64,000 bases of DNA, taken from positions 248,001-312,000 of the forward strand of contig NC_014378.1 in NCBI RefSeq assembly GCF_000144695.1, given 5' to 3'. Below, piece by piece: positions 27,577 through 35,935 of this stretch. Numbering within the stretch: position 1 is the first letter of the stretch; every line of letters starts with the position of its first letter. Source of the stretch: Acetohalobium arabaticum DSM 5501. Lineage in GTDB: Bacteria > Bacillota > Halanaerobiia > Halobacteroidales > Acetohalobiaceae. The translations under genes and the position numbers were made by a program. The notes under the pieces were generated by a model that was not told the DNA's origin, made no database searches, and saw only the letters and a program-made list of their open reading frames with translations.

Positions 27577-27774
27577 ATGAAGGTGAATTCTGCAATGCAA
27601 AGTCAGATAGCAAGTGTTAGGCAGGCATTGAGTACCGCTAGTCTCCAGTAGGCTATGAATCAGGATGGGGCTACAGTTAGTAAACTACTGGAAGGCATGG
27701 AGGAAGAGACAACAGAATCTATTCGTCAAGCAGCAGAACCTTATAAGGGTATTAATATTGATATCCAGTTTTAG
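27577..27774 (+). pseudogene. YjfB-like motility protein with in-frame TAG at codon 25
   Basis: ATG 27577 follows GAGGAGG and opens a 66-codon frame broken only by TAG at 27649-27651. The conceptual product resembles the short YjfB-family motility proteins that lie next to flagellin genes: Ser/Gln-rich helix, then AMNQDGATVSKLLEGMEEE, ending INIDIQF. In relatives the residue before the AM pair is usually lysine, so AAG to TAG is a simple explanation. The coding character resumes after the TAG. It could be a nonsense allele, or, if the organism uses pyrrolysine, a readthrough site; TAG is an ordinary stop in many nearby genes, which argues against routine recoding. Confidence 0.6.
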
Positions 27775-27902
27775 TCATATCTGTTAATAAATGATAAACA
27801 GGAAAATTATACTGCTGAGATAAAGGTTATTATATAAATTTTGTCTAAATTATATTAAAAAGGAAGTAGAATTTTGGATTGTTGGTAAGGGAGGCGACAA
27901 AT

Positions 27903-30900
27903 TTGAGGGTATTAAATAATGCAAATGCTCTTAAAGCCTTAAATCAATTAAAAAAGAATGATAAAAAACGCACTAAATCATTAAAGAAATTATCTTCTGG
28001 AAAGAGGATAGATACCGCAGCAGATGACGCAGCAGGGATGGCAATTTCTCAAAAAATGAGAGCTGAGATAAATGGTTTACAGCAGGCACAGGAGAATATT
28101 CAGAATGGAACTTCTCTATTACAGACTGCCGAAGGAGCAATGGACAGCATTCAGGATATTCTTCACCGTATGAAAGAGCTTACTATTCAGGGAGCTAATG
28201 ATACATTAAGTGAGACAGATAAAGAGAGTATTCAGGCTGAACTTGAAGAATTAAGGTCTAAAGCTGGCAGAATTGCTAATGAGACGAAGTTTAATGGAAT
28301 GCCGCTGATTGACGGGACCTTTAGTCAGAAACAAGAACAGGTTGCAGGAAATTCTAGTCGTGACTTTAATGTTCCCGATGACGGAACTACTGTAACTCGT
28401 CAGATTGAGATTGGGGACTTTATGGTGGACTTTAACTTTACTAAATTATCCGAAGAAGAGGTTAGAATTGATGTTAAGCATGAAGATAAACTGCTAGCTA
28501 CTAAGACTATTACTCAGGACCCGCTAAAGTGGGAGAAGAATCTAGGCGGTAGTTTCTATGACAGTGCCCAGGATATAACTAAGACCAGTGATGGAGGCTA
28601 TGTAGTAATTGGACGAACTGAATCTATAGATGAAGATCTAGAGGACAAGAAATCTAGCTTTGATAGCGATATGTGGGCTGTAAAGCTCGATGAAGATAAG
28701 AATATAAAGTGGCAGACAACCTTAGGAGGCAGTGATTTTGATGAGGGAAGTACAGTTCAAGAAACCAGCAGTGGAGATATAATAATTTCCGGAACTGAAA
28801 CCTCTAATGATGGAGATAAAGATATTTCAGTAGCAAAGTTAAGTGCAGATGGAGATGTGAAATTTACTAAACCGTTTGGCGGTGGAAAAGATCAAGGGAA
28901 GAGCGTTTATCCTACTCAGGACGGTGGATATATTTTAGCCGGTGATTCTGATTCTACTGATAAAGATGATGATATGCTGTTGATGAAGCTGGACCAGAAT
29001 GGTGAATTCCAGTGGGAGAAGTATTTAGACCATGGTGATCTATTTGACGAGGTTAATGATATTAAACAGACAGCTGATGACGGTTATATAGTAGCTGGCA
29101 GTAATAATAATTATGGAACGGCTGGGATGTATAAACTTGATAGCAGCGGTAATCAGGAATGGCATAAGAATTACAGCGGTAACAGCATAGAAAGTGTAGA
29201 GGAATTATCCGGGGGAGATTATGTCTTTGCTGGCCGAGAAGGCAGCGGTGGCGGTAGTGATATGATGATTGTTAAAACAGAGTCTAACGGAGATCAGGTC
29301 TGGAAGAGGTCTTTAGATAATTTAGGTGATTTTGATGAAGGAGTCAGCATAGAAATAACTGATGATGGTAAGTATGTTGTTTCCGGAACTACTACCTCCA
29401 GTAATGAAGATAAAGATATAGCAGCAGTAAAGTTAGACCAGGATGGAAATAAAATTTGGGATACCTTTAATCAGGGCTTTGGTGGAAATGGTGACGAAGG
29501 GACAGAGGTTACAGTAACTAATGATAATGGTTATATAGTAACTAATCCTGACAATAATAGTAAGGATAATTTAGCTATTAAGTTTAATGCACGCGGAGCC
29601 TTTGAATGGGAGACTACCATTGGAGGTAGTAATGATCAGATTAATAATCTTAAGGATACTGGCAGCGGCTATTTAGCCACTGGAAAATCCACCTCTACCG
29701 GTGAGAAGTGGGTTGCTGAGTTAGATTCAGATGGACAGGTTAATGTCAAAAAAGATATAACAGATAGTGCTGATGTAGAAAAGATAACTGATCTGCAGAA
29801 ATTAAACAGCGGAGGCTATGCATTATCAGGAAGAAAGGATGAGAGCGGAAATAAAGAAGGTTGGGTAGCTAAGTTAGGTAGTGATCTGAGTACTACTAAT
29901 ACTGCTACTTTGGGTGGTAGCAGCTTTGATCAAATAAATAGTATTCAACAGACTAGTAATGGTTTTTTAGTAGCAGGTGAAAGTAAATCTAATGATGGAG
30001 ATCTGAGTAATAATTACGGCAGCAGTGATGTCTGGGCAGCTGGATTACAGGATAATTTTAGTTTAGATTGGCAGAAGAACTTTGGGGGTAGTGAATATGA
30101 TGCAGCAAGTAGTATTAGAAAAACTAGTGATGGTGGATATCTGATAGCAGGAGAAACTAAATCTACTGATCATGATTTAAGCAGCGAAAAGAGTGGTACC
30201 AACCGAGATGGTTGGGTTATTAAATTAGATGATACTAAAAGTATTGACTGGCAGAAGAACTTAGGTGGAGCAATAGAAGACCGGTTTACAGATATCAGTG
30301 TTGATGAAGCTAATGATGAATATATAGTTGCGGGGACTAGAGAATCTATATCTGATTATGATAAAGAAGCCTGGGCAGCTAAATTTGCTGAAGATGGAAC
30401 GGAAAAATGGAATAAAACTTTTAGTGATAGGAATTTTAATCAAGGAATTGATTTGAAAAAGACTACCGATGGATATATTCTATCCGGAGTAGATGATGAA
30501 GATAATAAGGTTATGATTAAGCTTGATGCTGATGGAAATAAGGATTGGGAAAATGAATTAAATGACAAGGATGACTCAGCTAGTAGTATCCGCCAGACTA
30601 GTGATGGAGGTTATATAGTAGCTGGAACTAAGACTAGTAATTTTGGCGACAAAGATGGTACCATTATTAAATTGGATGCTGACGGTAATAAAGAATGGGA
30701 ACAGTTAGTAGGAAATGAATATTCTCAGGAAGAGATAAGTAATTTAGAAATTGAACAAGATGGTAGCGGCGATTATATTATTTCTGGAACTAAAAATAAT
30801 CAGTTGTGGGCGACTAAATTAAATAGTGACGGTACTAAAAAGTGGAGCCAGACTTATGATGGATTTGAGGCAACTGATATCAAAGAAGATAATAATGGGA

Positions 30901-32363
30901 ACTATATCATTTCCGGAACTAAGACTTCTACTGATGGCGATGAAGATATGACGATTCTTAATGTTGATCCTACGGATGGAAGTAAGAATTGGCAGCATAA
31001 CTTTGGCGGTGGTGATGACTGGGTAGGTAATGTCCAGGAGACCAGTGATGGTGGATATATTCTATCAGGAACTAAGACTTCTAATGATGGAGATAAGGAT
31101 GCTTTGGTTCTTAAACTAGATTCTACAGGTGATATAAGCTGGGAACAAAAGATAAAAGAAAATAATTTGGATGAAGAAGGAATTACTGCAACTGAAAGTG
31201 ATGAAGGCGGCTATATTCTGTCTGCAACTAAAGAGACAGTAGATGGAGATACAGATGTCTGGATTAGAAAGTTAAATGATGATGGAAGTAAAGACTGGGA
31301 CAAGGCCTTCGGTGGAGATAATGATGAAACAGCAGGAAATATTCAGCAGACTGATGATGGAGGTTATATAGTTTCAGGAACTCAGGTTACAGATGATGGT
31401 GATAAAGATGTATATGCTGTCAAGTTAGATGAAACTGGAACTAAAGAATGGGATACCTCCACAGTAAGCATCGGCGGCAGTGGTGATGAAGAGGCCAATC
31501 ATATTCAGCAGACAATAGATGGCGGATATATTATAGCAGGCCAGAGTGATTCTACTGATATACCGAATAATTCTAATCATGGTGGAGATGATCTGCTGCT
31601 TGCTAAGCTTGATAAGGATGGTAATTTAGAATGGCAGGACTTATTGGGAGGTAGCGGAGATGATGGAGCTAGTTCTGTAGAGGAAATTTCTGATGGGAAC
31701 TATATAATTAGTGGGAGAACAACATCTTCAGATGGAGATGTGGATAATAATTATGGTAGTAGCGATATGTGGGTGGTTAATTATTCTAAAGGAAGAAGTG
31801 AAGTCAGTCTTAACCCAACAGAAGAGGCAAGCAAAAGGGCTAAGTATGGCCATGGAACCTCCTGGCTTGATTTGGACGAGGTTAATATTGACTTCAACTG
31901 GAAAGACTTTAATGTAGAAGAGATTGATGCTCAGGGAGAACAGAGGACCGAAGCCAACTTTGTGGTTCAGGATGATGCTAAAGCAGATGAATCCAATCAC
32001 CTCTGGGCAGAGATTGATAATCTAACTTTAGAAGAACTGGGATTAGATGATTTGCCTAAAGTGGCCTCAGCATCCGAAGAGAAAATCCAGACTTCTTTAG
32101 AAATGATGGATGAAGCAAACCAGAAGGTCAGCACAGCCAGGGCTAAAATAGGTTCTTATCAGAATCGCCTGGAACATACTAGCCAAAATGTAACTAATTA
32201 TAGAACTAATTTAATGGAATCTGAATCTAGAATTGAGGATGCTGATATGGCTCAAGAAATGATGAAGTTAACTAAAAGACAGATTATCAGTCAAGTTTCA
32301 CAGACTATGTTGGCTCAGATGAATAATATAGATAATGGTGTATTGCAGCTGCTTTCTGTGTAG
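27903..32363 (+). CDS. Giant flagellin with about 21 beta-propeller-type repeats in the variable domain
   Basis: 1486-residue flagellin. N-terminus (LRVLNNANALKALNQLKK, LKKLSSGKRIDTAADDAAG, about 1-150) and C-terminus (KIGSYQNRLEHTSQNVTNYR...MAQEMMKLTKRQIISQVSQT, last 120) are normal D0/D1 helices. Residues about 210-1296 hold 21 blocks of 45-60 residues with the pattern W-x4-GG...TxDGGYIVxGTxTSxDGDxDxWxxKLDxxGxxxW, each like one four-stranded propeller blade. Start: TTG 27903 has AAGGGAGG 8 nt upstream and gives the flagellin N-terminus. It ends in TAG and is followed by a terminator and a small coiled-coil gene. Confidence 0.92.
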   Translation: MRVLNNANALKALNQLKKNDKKRTKSLKKLSSGKRIDTAADDAAGMAISQKMRAEINGLQQAQENIQNGTSLLQTAEGAMDSIQDILHRMKELTIQGANDTLSETDKESIQAELEELRSKAGRIANETKFNGMPLIDGTFSQKQEQVAGNSSRDFNVPDDGTTVTRQIEIGDFMVDFNFTKLSEEEVRIDVKHEDKLLATKTITQDPLKWEKNLGGSFYDSAQDITKTSDGGYVVIGRTESIDEDLEDKKSSFDSDMWAVKLDEDKNIKWQTTLGGSDFDEGSTVQETSSGDIIISGTETSNDGDKDISVAKLSADGDVKFTKPFGGGKDQGKSVYPTQDGGYILAGDSDSTDKDDDMLLMKLDQNGEFQWEKYLDHGDLFDEVNDIKQTADDGYIVAGSNNNYGTAGMYKLDSSGNQEWHKNYSGNSIESVEELSGGDYVFAGREGSGGGSDMMIVKTESNGDQVWKRSLDNLGDFDEGVSIEITDDGKYVVSGTTTSSNEDKDIAAVKLDQDGNKIWDTFNQGFGGNGDEGTEVTVTNDNGYIVTNPDNNSKDNLAIKFNARGAFEWETTIGGSNDQINNLKDTGSGYLATGKSTSTGEKWVAELDSDGQVNVKKDITDSADVEKITDLQKLNSGGYALSGRKDESGNKEGWVAKLGSDLSTTNTATLGGSSFDQINSIQQTSNGFLVAGESKSNDGDLSNNYGSSDVWAAGLQDNFSLDWQKNFGGSEYDAASSIRKTSDGGYLIAGETKSTDHDLSSEKSGTNRDGWVIKLDDTKSIDWQKNLGGAIEDRFTDISVDEANDEYIVAGTRESISDYDKEAWAAKFAEDGTEKWNKTFSDRNFNQGIDLKKTTDGYILSGVDDEDNKVMIKLDADGNKDWENELNDKDDSASSIRQTSDGGYIVAGTKTSNFGDKDGTIIKLDADGNKEWEQLVGNEYSQEEISNLEIEQDGSGDYIISGTKNNQLWATKLNSDGTKKWSQTYDGFEATDIKEDNNGNYIISGTKTSTDGDEDMTILNVDPTDGSKNWQHNFGGGDDWVGNVQETSDGGYILSGTKTSNDGDKDALVLKLDSTGDISWEQKIKENNLDEEGITATESDEGGYILSATKETVDGDTDVWIRKLNDDGSKDWDKAFGGDNDETAGNIQQTDDGGYIVSGTQVTDDGDKDVYAVKLDETGTKEWDTSTVSIGGSGDEEANHIQQTIDGGYIIAGQSDSTDIPNNSNHGGDDLLLAKLDKDGNLEWQDLLGGSGDDGASSVEEISDGNYIISGRTTSSDGDVDNNYGSSDMWVVNYSKGRSEVSLNPTEEASKRAKYGHGTSWLDLDEVNIDFNWKDFNVEEIDAQGEQRTEANFVVQDDAKADESNHLWAEIDNLTLEELGLDDLPKVASASEEKIQTSLEMMDEANQKVSTARAKIGSYQNRLEHTSQNVTNYRTNLMESESRIEDADMAQEMMKLTKRQIISQVSQTMLAQMNNIDNGVLQLLSV
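28530..31790 (+). repeat. 21 tandem coding repeats (about 150 bp each) in the giant flagellin
   Basis: Each unit starts near a TGG (Trp) codon and carries GATGGAGGCTATAT-like sequence for DGGYI and GGAGATAAAGAT-like sequence for DGDKD. Units 1, 10, 11, 20 and 21 have longer loops. Nucleotide identity between units is low, so the array is old or under diversifying selection, not a recent expansion. Confidence 0.85.
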
Positions 32364-32433
32364 ATATCTAAACATTGTAGAGGTTAAATTTTCAGGAAGA
32401 ATGGTAAAACCAAAGATTGAAAAAAGGGAAATT

Positions 32434-32464
32434 GCCGTTACCTAACGAGGTAGCGGTTCTTTGC
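32434..32464 (+). terminator. terminator after the giant flagellin
   Basis: GCCGTTACCT pairs with AGGTAGCGGT (one wobble) around AACG, followed by TCTTTG. T-run is poor. Confidence 0.55.
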
Positions 32465-32527
32465 ATTGACATAAAATTCTTAATAATTTATAATATAAGT
32501 TAATCGTATTTAGGAAGGTGATTAAAA

Positions 32528-32848
32528 ATGAAAGTAAATGAAGATGCTGTACCAAAGATAGAAGAACAGGTTGAATTATATCAAGAGTTATTAGAAGTAT
32601 TAAAGAAAGAAAACCAATTACTTACCGAGGATAAAGACGTTAGTGACCTCCAGGAGCAGAAAAGAGAGATTAAAGATGAGATTGCTGATATAAATACCGA
32701 ATTAAATGTAAAGTTTACAATTAGTCAGGGAGATAAGCTGAGAGTAATTATGAATAGTGATTCCGAAAAGTTAAACCAGCTTAAACCAACTTTAGAGGAA
32801 GTATATGAGCTAGAACAGAAGAACCAACAGGCTCTAAATGCAAAGTAG
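32528..32848 (+). CDS. Small coiled-coil protein, possible chaperone of the giant flagellin
   Basis: 106-residue charged helical protein (VELYQELLEVLKKENQLL...) with heptad pattern nearly throughout, like FlgN/FliT chaperones. Start ATG 32528 after AAGGTGA. It is the first gene after the giant flagellin and its terminator. No family signature; the role is inferred from size, coil and position. Confidence 0.55.
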   Translation: MKVNEDAVPKIEEQVELYQELLEVLKKENQLLTEDKDVSDLQEQKREIKDEIADINTELNVKFTISQGDKLRVIMNSDSEKLNQLKPTLEEVYELEQKNQQALNAK

Positions 32849-32863
32849 AGTTAATTTAATTAG

Positions 32864-32927
32864 CATATTGACTATCCCTGCAATATCTTAAGCGAATGAC
32901 AATTACAAAAGATTTGTTGACTATATC
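32864..32927. repeat. deletion remnant of the 128-bp repeat
   Basis: ATTGACTATCCCTGCAATAT matches the right flank of the copy at 35663-35790, and AGATTTGTTGACTAT matches the right end of the copy at 62501-62628. The palindromic middle is missing. Located just upstream of larE. Confidence 0.55.
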
Positions 32928-32948
32928 TAACTAAAAGGAGCTTTATAA

Positions 32949-33767
32949 ATGACATCATTAGAACAGAAATTTACAGAATTAAAAGATATTCTCCGCAGCA
33001 TGGACAGTTTGTTGGTTGCTTTCTCTGGCGGCGTCGATAGTACCCTTCTTTTAAAGGTAGCCCATGATATATTAGGAGACCAAGCAGCAGCTTTGACAGT
33101 CGAGGCCAGCATCCATCCTCCTGGCGAAGCTGAGGAGGCAGAGGAGTTAGCCCAGCAGATGGGTGTAGAACATATCCTTGTTGAAGCCGATCCATTACAG
33201 AATGAAGATTTTGCTCGGAATGATAAACTGCGCTGTTATTACTGTAAGTATAATATCTTCAGTGATCTGAAAGAGATTGCCGCTAAAGAAGGCTATGCAG
33301 AGTTAGCTGATGGCGCCAATTATGATGACTTTACCGGTGATTACCGGCCGGGACTTAAGGCAGCCGAGGAGTTAGGGGTTAGAAGTCCGCTCAAGGAAGC
33401 TGAAATTACTAAGGAGGAGGTGCGCAAGCTGTCTAAAAGGTTAGACCTGCCTACCTGGGACAAGCCTTCTTTATCCTGTTATGCTACCAGATTTCCGTAC
33501 GGCAGTAAGATTACCAAACAGAATCTGGACTTAGTAGCTGCAGCTGAAGAGTATCTCCATCAGTTTGGTCTCAAACAGCTGCGGGTAAGACATCATGACC
33601 AGGCTACTGCCCGGATAGAAGTTCTGCCGGATGATATAGAGAAACTTATAGAGAAGCGACAAGAGATAGTGGCTAAATTGAAGGAACTAGGCTATACTTA
33701 TGTTACTCTGGATTTAGAAGGGTACCGAACCGGTAGTCTGAATGAAATATTAGATGAAGAAGAGTAA
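32949..33767 (+). CDS. larE: ATP-dependent sacrificial sulfur transferase LarE
   Basis: 272-residue enzyme of nickel-pincer cofactor synthesis; it activates the pyridinium dicarboxylate substrate with ATP and donates sulfur. The PP-loop LVAFSGGVDSTLLLKVA (about 18-34) is intact, and the cysteine in PSLSCYATRFPYG (about residue 177) corresponds to the sacrificial Cys176 of Lactobacillus plantarum LarE. An RxGS-like end (LEGYRTGSLNEIL) is also typical. ATG follows AAAGGAG. larB and larC follow, but 313 bp separate larE and larB. Confidence 0.92.
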   Translation: MTSLEQKFTELKDILRSMDSLLVAFSGGVDSTLLLKVAHDILGDQAAALTVEASIHPPGEAEEAEELAQQMGVEHILVEADPLQNEDFARNDKLRCYYCKYNIFSDLKEIAAKEGYAELADGANYDDFTGDYRPGLKAAEELGVRSPLKEAEITKEEVRKLSKRLDLPTWDKPSLSCYATRFPYGSKITKQNLDLVAAAEEYLHQFGLKQLRVRHHDQATARIEVLPDDIEKLIEKRQEIVAKLKELGYTYVTLDLEGYRTGSLNEILDEEE

Positions 33768-34080
33768 AATGAACAATTAGATATTATAATGCTGTATTTT
33801 TAAACCAGGTTAATAAAATTTCTATACTATTAATCATAGCCGGGGTTGTTTCAGAGTTGAATCTAGCTTTTTTCGTCATTATTGTTAATTGTTTTTATAA
33901 TAGATCCTTTTGAATCATATTAATTTAAGTTATTTGTAATTGCAGTAGAAGAGAAAAAGATTTGAAACGTCGAAACATCCCCGGCTAAAATTACGGGATC
34001 ACAGATAATTTTCTGTAATTATATCAACCTTAAAGTGCAGCATTATATCTAAAAAGTTCACTAAGGAGTGGATATATATT
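33768..34080. other. larE-larB gap with a 15-bp inverted repeat spanning about 150 bp
   Basis: AGCCGGGGTTGTTTC at 33838-33852 pairs with GAAACATCCCCGGCT at 33972-33986 (14 of 15). The interior is A+T-rich and codes for nothing evident. A smaller hairpin, ACAGATAATTTTCTGT (about 34001-34016), follows. This could be the ends of a small mobile element or a leader RNA controlling larB; neither is recognised. Confidence 0.5.
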
Positions 34081-34827
34081 ATGCAGCCTGATAGATTAAA
34101 AGAGATTTTAACCAAAGTAGAGGCAGGAAATCTAGATGTCGATACTGCCCTAGAAGAGTTAAAGAGTCCCGGTTATGAGGATTTAGGCTTTGCCAAAGTA
34201 GACCAGCATCGTAATCTACGGCGGGGCTTTCCGGAAGTAGTTCTCTGTGAGGGCAAGACAGAAGAACAGATAGTGAAGATAATGCAGAAGCTGGCTGAAA
34301 CAGAGGAGAATGCTCTGGCTACCAGAGCCGATGAAGATATTTATCAAGCAGTTAAGGAAGAACTGCCCGAGATTGAGTATAATGAAGCAGCGAAAACTTT
34401 AGTCTTACAGCAGACAGATTTAGCCGAGGAAGGATCAATTTTGGTCATCAGTGCCGGAACTTCGGATATTCCAGTAGCCGAAGAGGCTTATGAAACAGCC
34501 CGAATTATGGGTAACTCCGTAGAACGGCTCTATGATGTAGGCGTAGCCGGTATCCATCGTCTATTAGAAAATCAGAAGCAGCTGCGTCAGGCCCGGGTAG
34601 TTATTGTAGCAGCCGGTATGGAAGGAGCATTGGCCAGTGTAGTTGGAGGGTTAGTCGATAAGCCGGTAATTGGTGTGCCGACAAGTGTCGGCTATGGAGC
34701 CAGCTTTGAAGGAGTAGCATCCCTGTTGGGTATGTTAAATAGCTGTTCAGCCGGCGTAGGTGTGGTTAATATAGATAATGGCTTTGGAGCGGCCTATCTA
34801 GCCAGTTCAATCAATAAAATGGAATAG
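34081..34827 (+). CDS. larB: Nickel pincer cofactor biosynthesis protein LarB
   Basis: 248-residue carboxylase/hydrolase that carboxylates nicotinic acid adenine dinucleotide in nickel-pincer synthesis. It has the PurE-like C-terminal domain with ISAGTSDIPVAEEAYETA (about 121-138), VVAAGMEGALASVVGGL and GVPTSVGYGASFEGVASLL. Start ATG 34081 follows AAGGAG. It is 15 bp upstream of larC. Confidence 0.92.
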   Translation: MQPDRLKEILTKVEAGNLDVDTALEELKSPGYEDLGFAKVDQHRNLRRGFPEVVLCEGKTEEQIVKIMQKLAETEENALATRADEDIYQAVKEELPEIEYNEAAKTLVLQQTDLAEEGSILVISAGTSDIPVAEEAYETARIMGNSVERLYDVGVAGIHRLLENQKQLRQARVVIVAAGMEGALASVVGGLVDKPVIGVPTSVGYGASFEGVASLLGMLNSCSAGVGVVNIDNGFGAAYLASSINKME

Positions 34828-34842
34828 AAAGTTGGGATTAGA

Positions 34843-35586
34843 ATGAAAATAGCCTACTTTGATATCTTTTCCGGTATCAGCGGCAATATGATATTAGGTT
34901 CATTATTGAATGCAGGTTTAGAGCTTGATAGATTAAAAGGAGAACTGTCCAAACTTGATCTGACAGGCTACCAACTGCAGGTAGAAACGGCAGTCAAAAA
35001 TGGAGTCAGCGGCACCTATTTAAATGTTGAACTTGAAAAAGATAACCACCATCATGATGATCACGAAGATCACCATGGACGCCATTTAGCAGAAATTGAA
35101 GAGATAATTGCTGATAGTGATTTTGCAGCACCTGTAAAAGAGATGAGCAGCAGGATCTTCAGGCGGCTGGCCCAAGCAGAAGCCAAGATCCATAATAAAG
35201 ATCCCGAGCAGGTCCACTTCCATGAAGTAGGAGCCGTCGATGCCATCGTCGACATTGTCGGAGCAGCAGTAGGAATTCATGAGTTAGGTATCGATCAGGT
35301 AGTAGCTTCCCGGATTCATACCGGCACCGGATTTGTAGACTGCGCCCACGGTAAGATTCCTATTCCAGCACCTGCTACTTTAGAGCTGTTACAGAATACA
35401 CCAGTCTATTCAACCGGTATCGAAAGCGAATTAGTAACCCCCACCGGCGCAGCAATCATCACCACTTTAGCCGATGAATTCGGTCCTTTACCTCTAATGC
35501 AGATAAAGAGCATAGGCTACGGCGCCGGCAGCCGCGACCTCGAGATTCCTAATTTGCTGCGGGTTAGTATTGGAGAATTGGTATAG
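34843..35586 (+). CDS. larC: LarC, N-terminal domain only (nickel insertion)
   Basis: LarC inserts nickel into the pincer cofactor using CTP. This frame is 247 residues, against about 390-430 for full LarC. The N-terminal part is typical (MKIAYFDIFSGISGNMILGS, a His-rich stretch near 65-80, VHFHEVGAVDAIVDIVGAA and the PTGAAI segment). It ends at SIGYGAGSRDLE...LLRVSIGELV, about where the LarC2 part should begin. In L. plantarum LarC2 is reached by ribosomal frameshifting, but no LarC2 sequence is seen in any frame downstream; a repeat begins 18 bp later. So this looks like a truncation. Confidence 0.82.
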   Translation: MKIAYFDIFSGISGNMILGSLLNAGLELDRLKGELSKLDLTGYQLQVETAVKNGVSGTYLNVELEKDNHHHDDHEDHHGRHLAEIEEIIADSDFAAPVKEMSSRIFRRLAQAEAKIHNKDPEQVHFHEVGAVDAIVDIVGAAVGIHELGIDQVVASRIHTGTGFVDCAHGKIPIPAPATLELLQNTPVYSTGIESELVTPTGAAIITTLADEFGPLPLMQIKSIGYGAGSRDLEIPNLLRVSIGELV

Positions 35587-35603
35587 TCTAGCACATTATA
35601 TTT

Positions 35604-35632
35604 ATAGTCAACATTTCTCCGGAGCAGACTTT
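35604..35632. repeat. partial 128-bp repeat end
   Basis: ATAGTCAACATTTCTCCGGAGC matches the end of the 128-bp family; the remainder is missing. It lies 18 bp after the larC stop and 31 bp before a full copy. Confidence 0.6.
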
Positions 35633-35662
35633 ACTATCGTTATTTAAAATACTTTATTGCAC

Positions 35663-35790
35663 ATAGTCAATATGTGTCTGGAGCGACTCTTAAAACTGAC
35701 TCGGAACCACGGATGGTAGAGAGTCAGTTTTTGAGAGTGAGTGAGACAGGACGTCGAACGAACGGCAAGTGGAGGATACATATTGACTAT
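35663..35790 (+). repeat. 128-bp palindromic repeat, copy 5
   Basis: Bounded by ATAGTCAATATGTGTCTGG and GGATACATATTGACTAT; inner stem ACTGACTC/GAGTCAGT. The loop differs at two positions (GGAACCACGGATGGTAGA). Confidence 0.85.
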
Positions 35791-35900
35791 CCCTGCAACA
35801 TCTTGAACGAACGACAAGCAGTCGAAATATATTGATCTGAGCTCATAGATATTTCCTTCTGATGACTCTAACAAGCAAAAGAAATTTTCTGCTTTTATCC

Positions 35901-35929
35901 TTGCAATTCAAAAAAAATAATCTTATAAT
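35901..35929 (+). promoter_or_regulatory. sigma-A-type promoter of the non-coding RNA candidate
   Basis: TTGCAA at 35901-35906, 17-bp spacer, TATAAT at 35924-35929. Expected start near 35936. Confidence 0.7.
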
Positions 35930-35935
35930 AAAAAG

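Noticed and set aside
27577-27774. General pyrrolysine reassignment of TAG in this genome
   Set aside because: TAG ends many genes in the window just where family lengths predict, so it is a normal stop; only the single yjfB-like case is left open.
28530-31790. Tandem repeats as a CRISPR array or recent satellite
   Set aside because: The units are coding, 45-60 residues long, with low nucleotide identity and no spacers.
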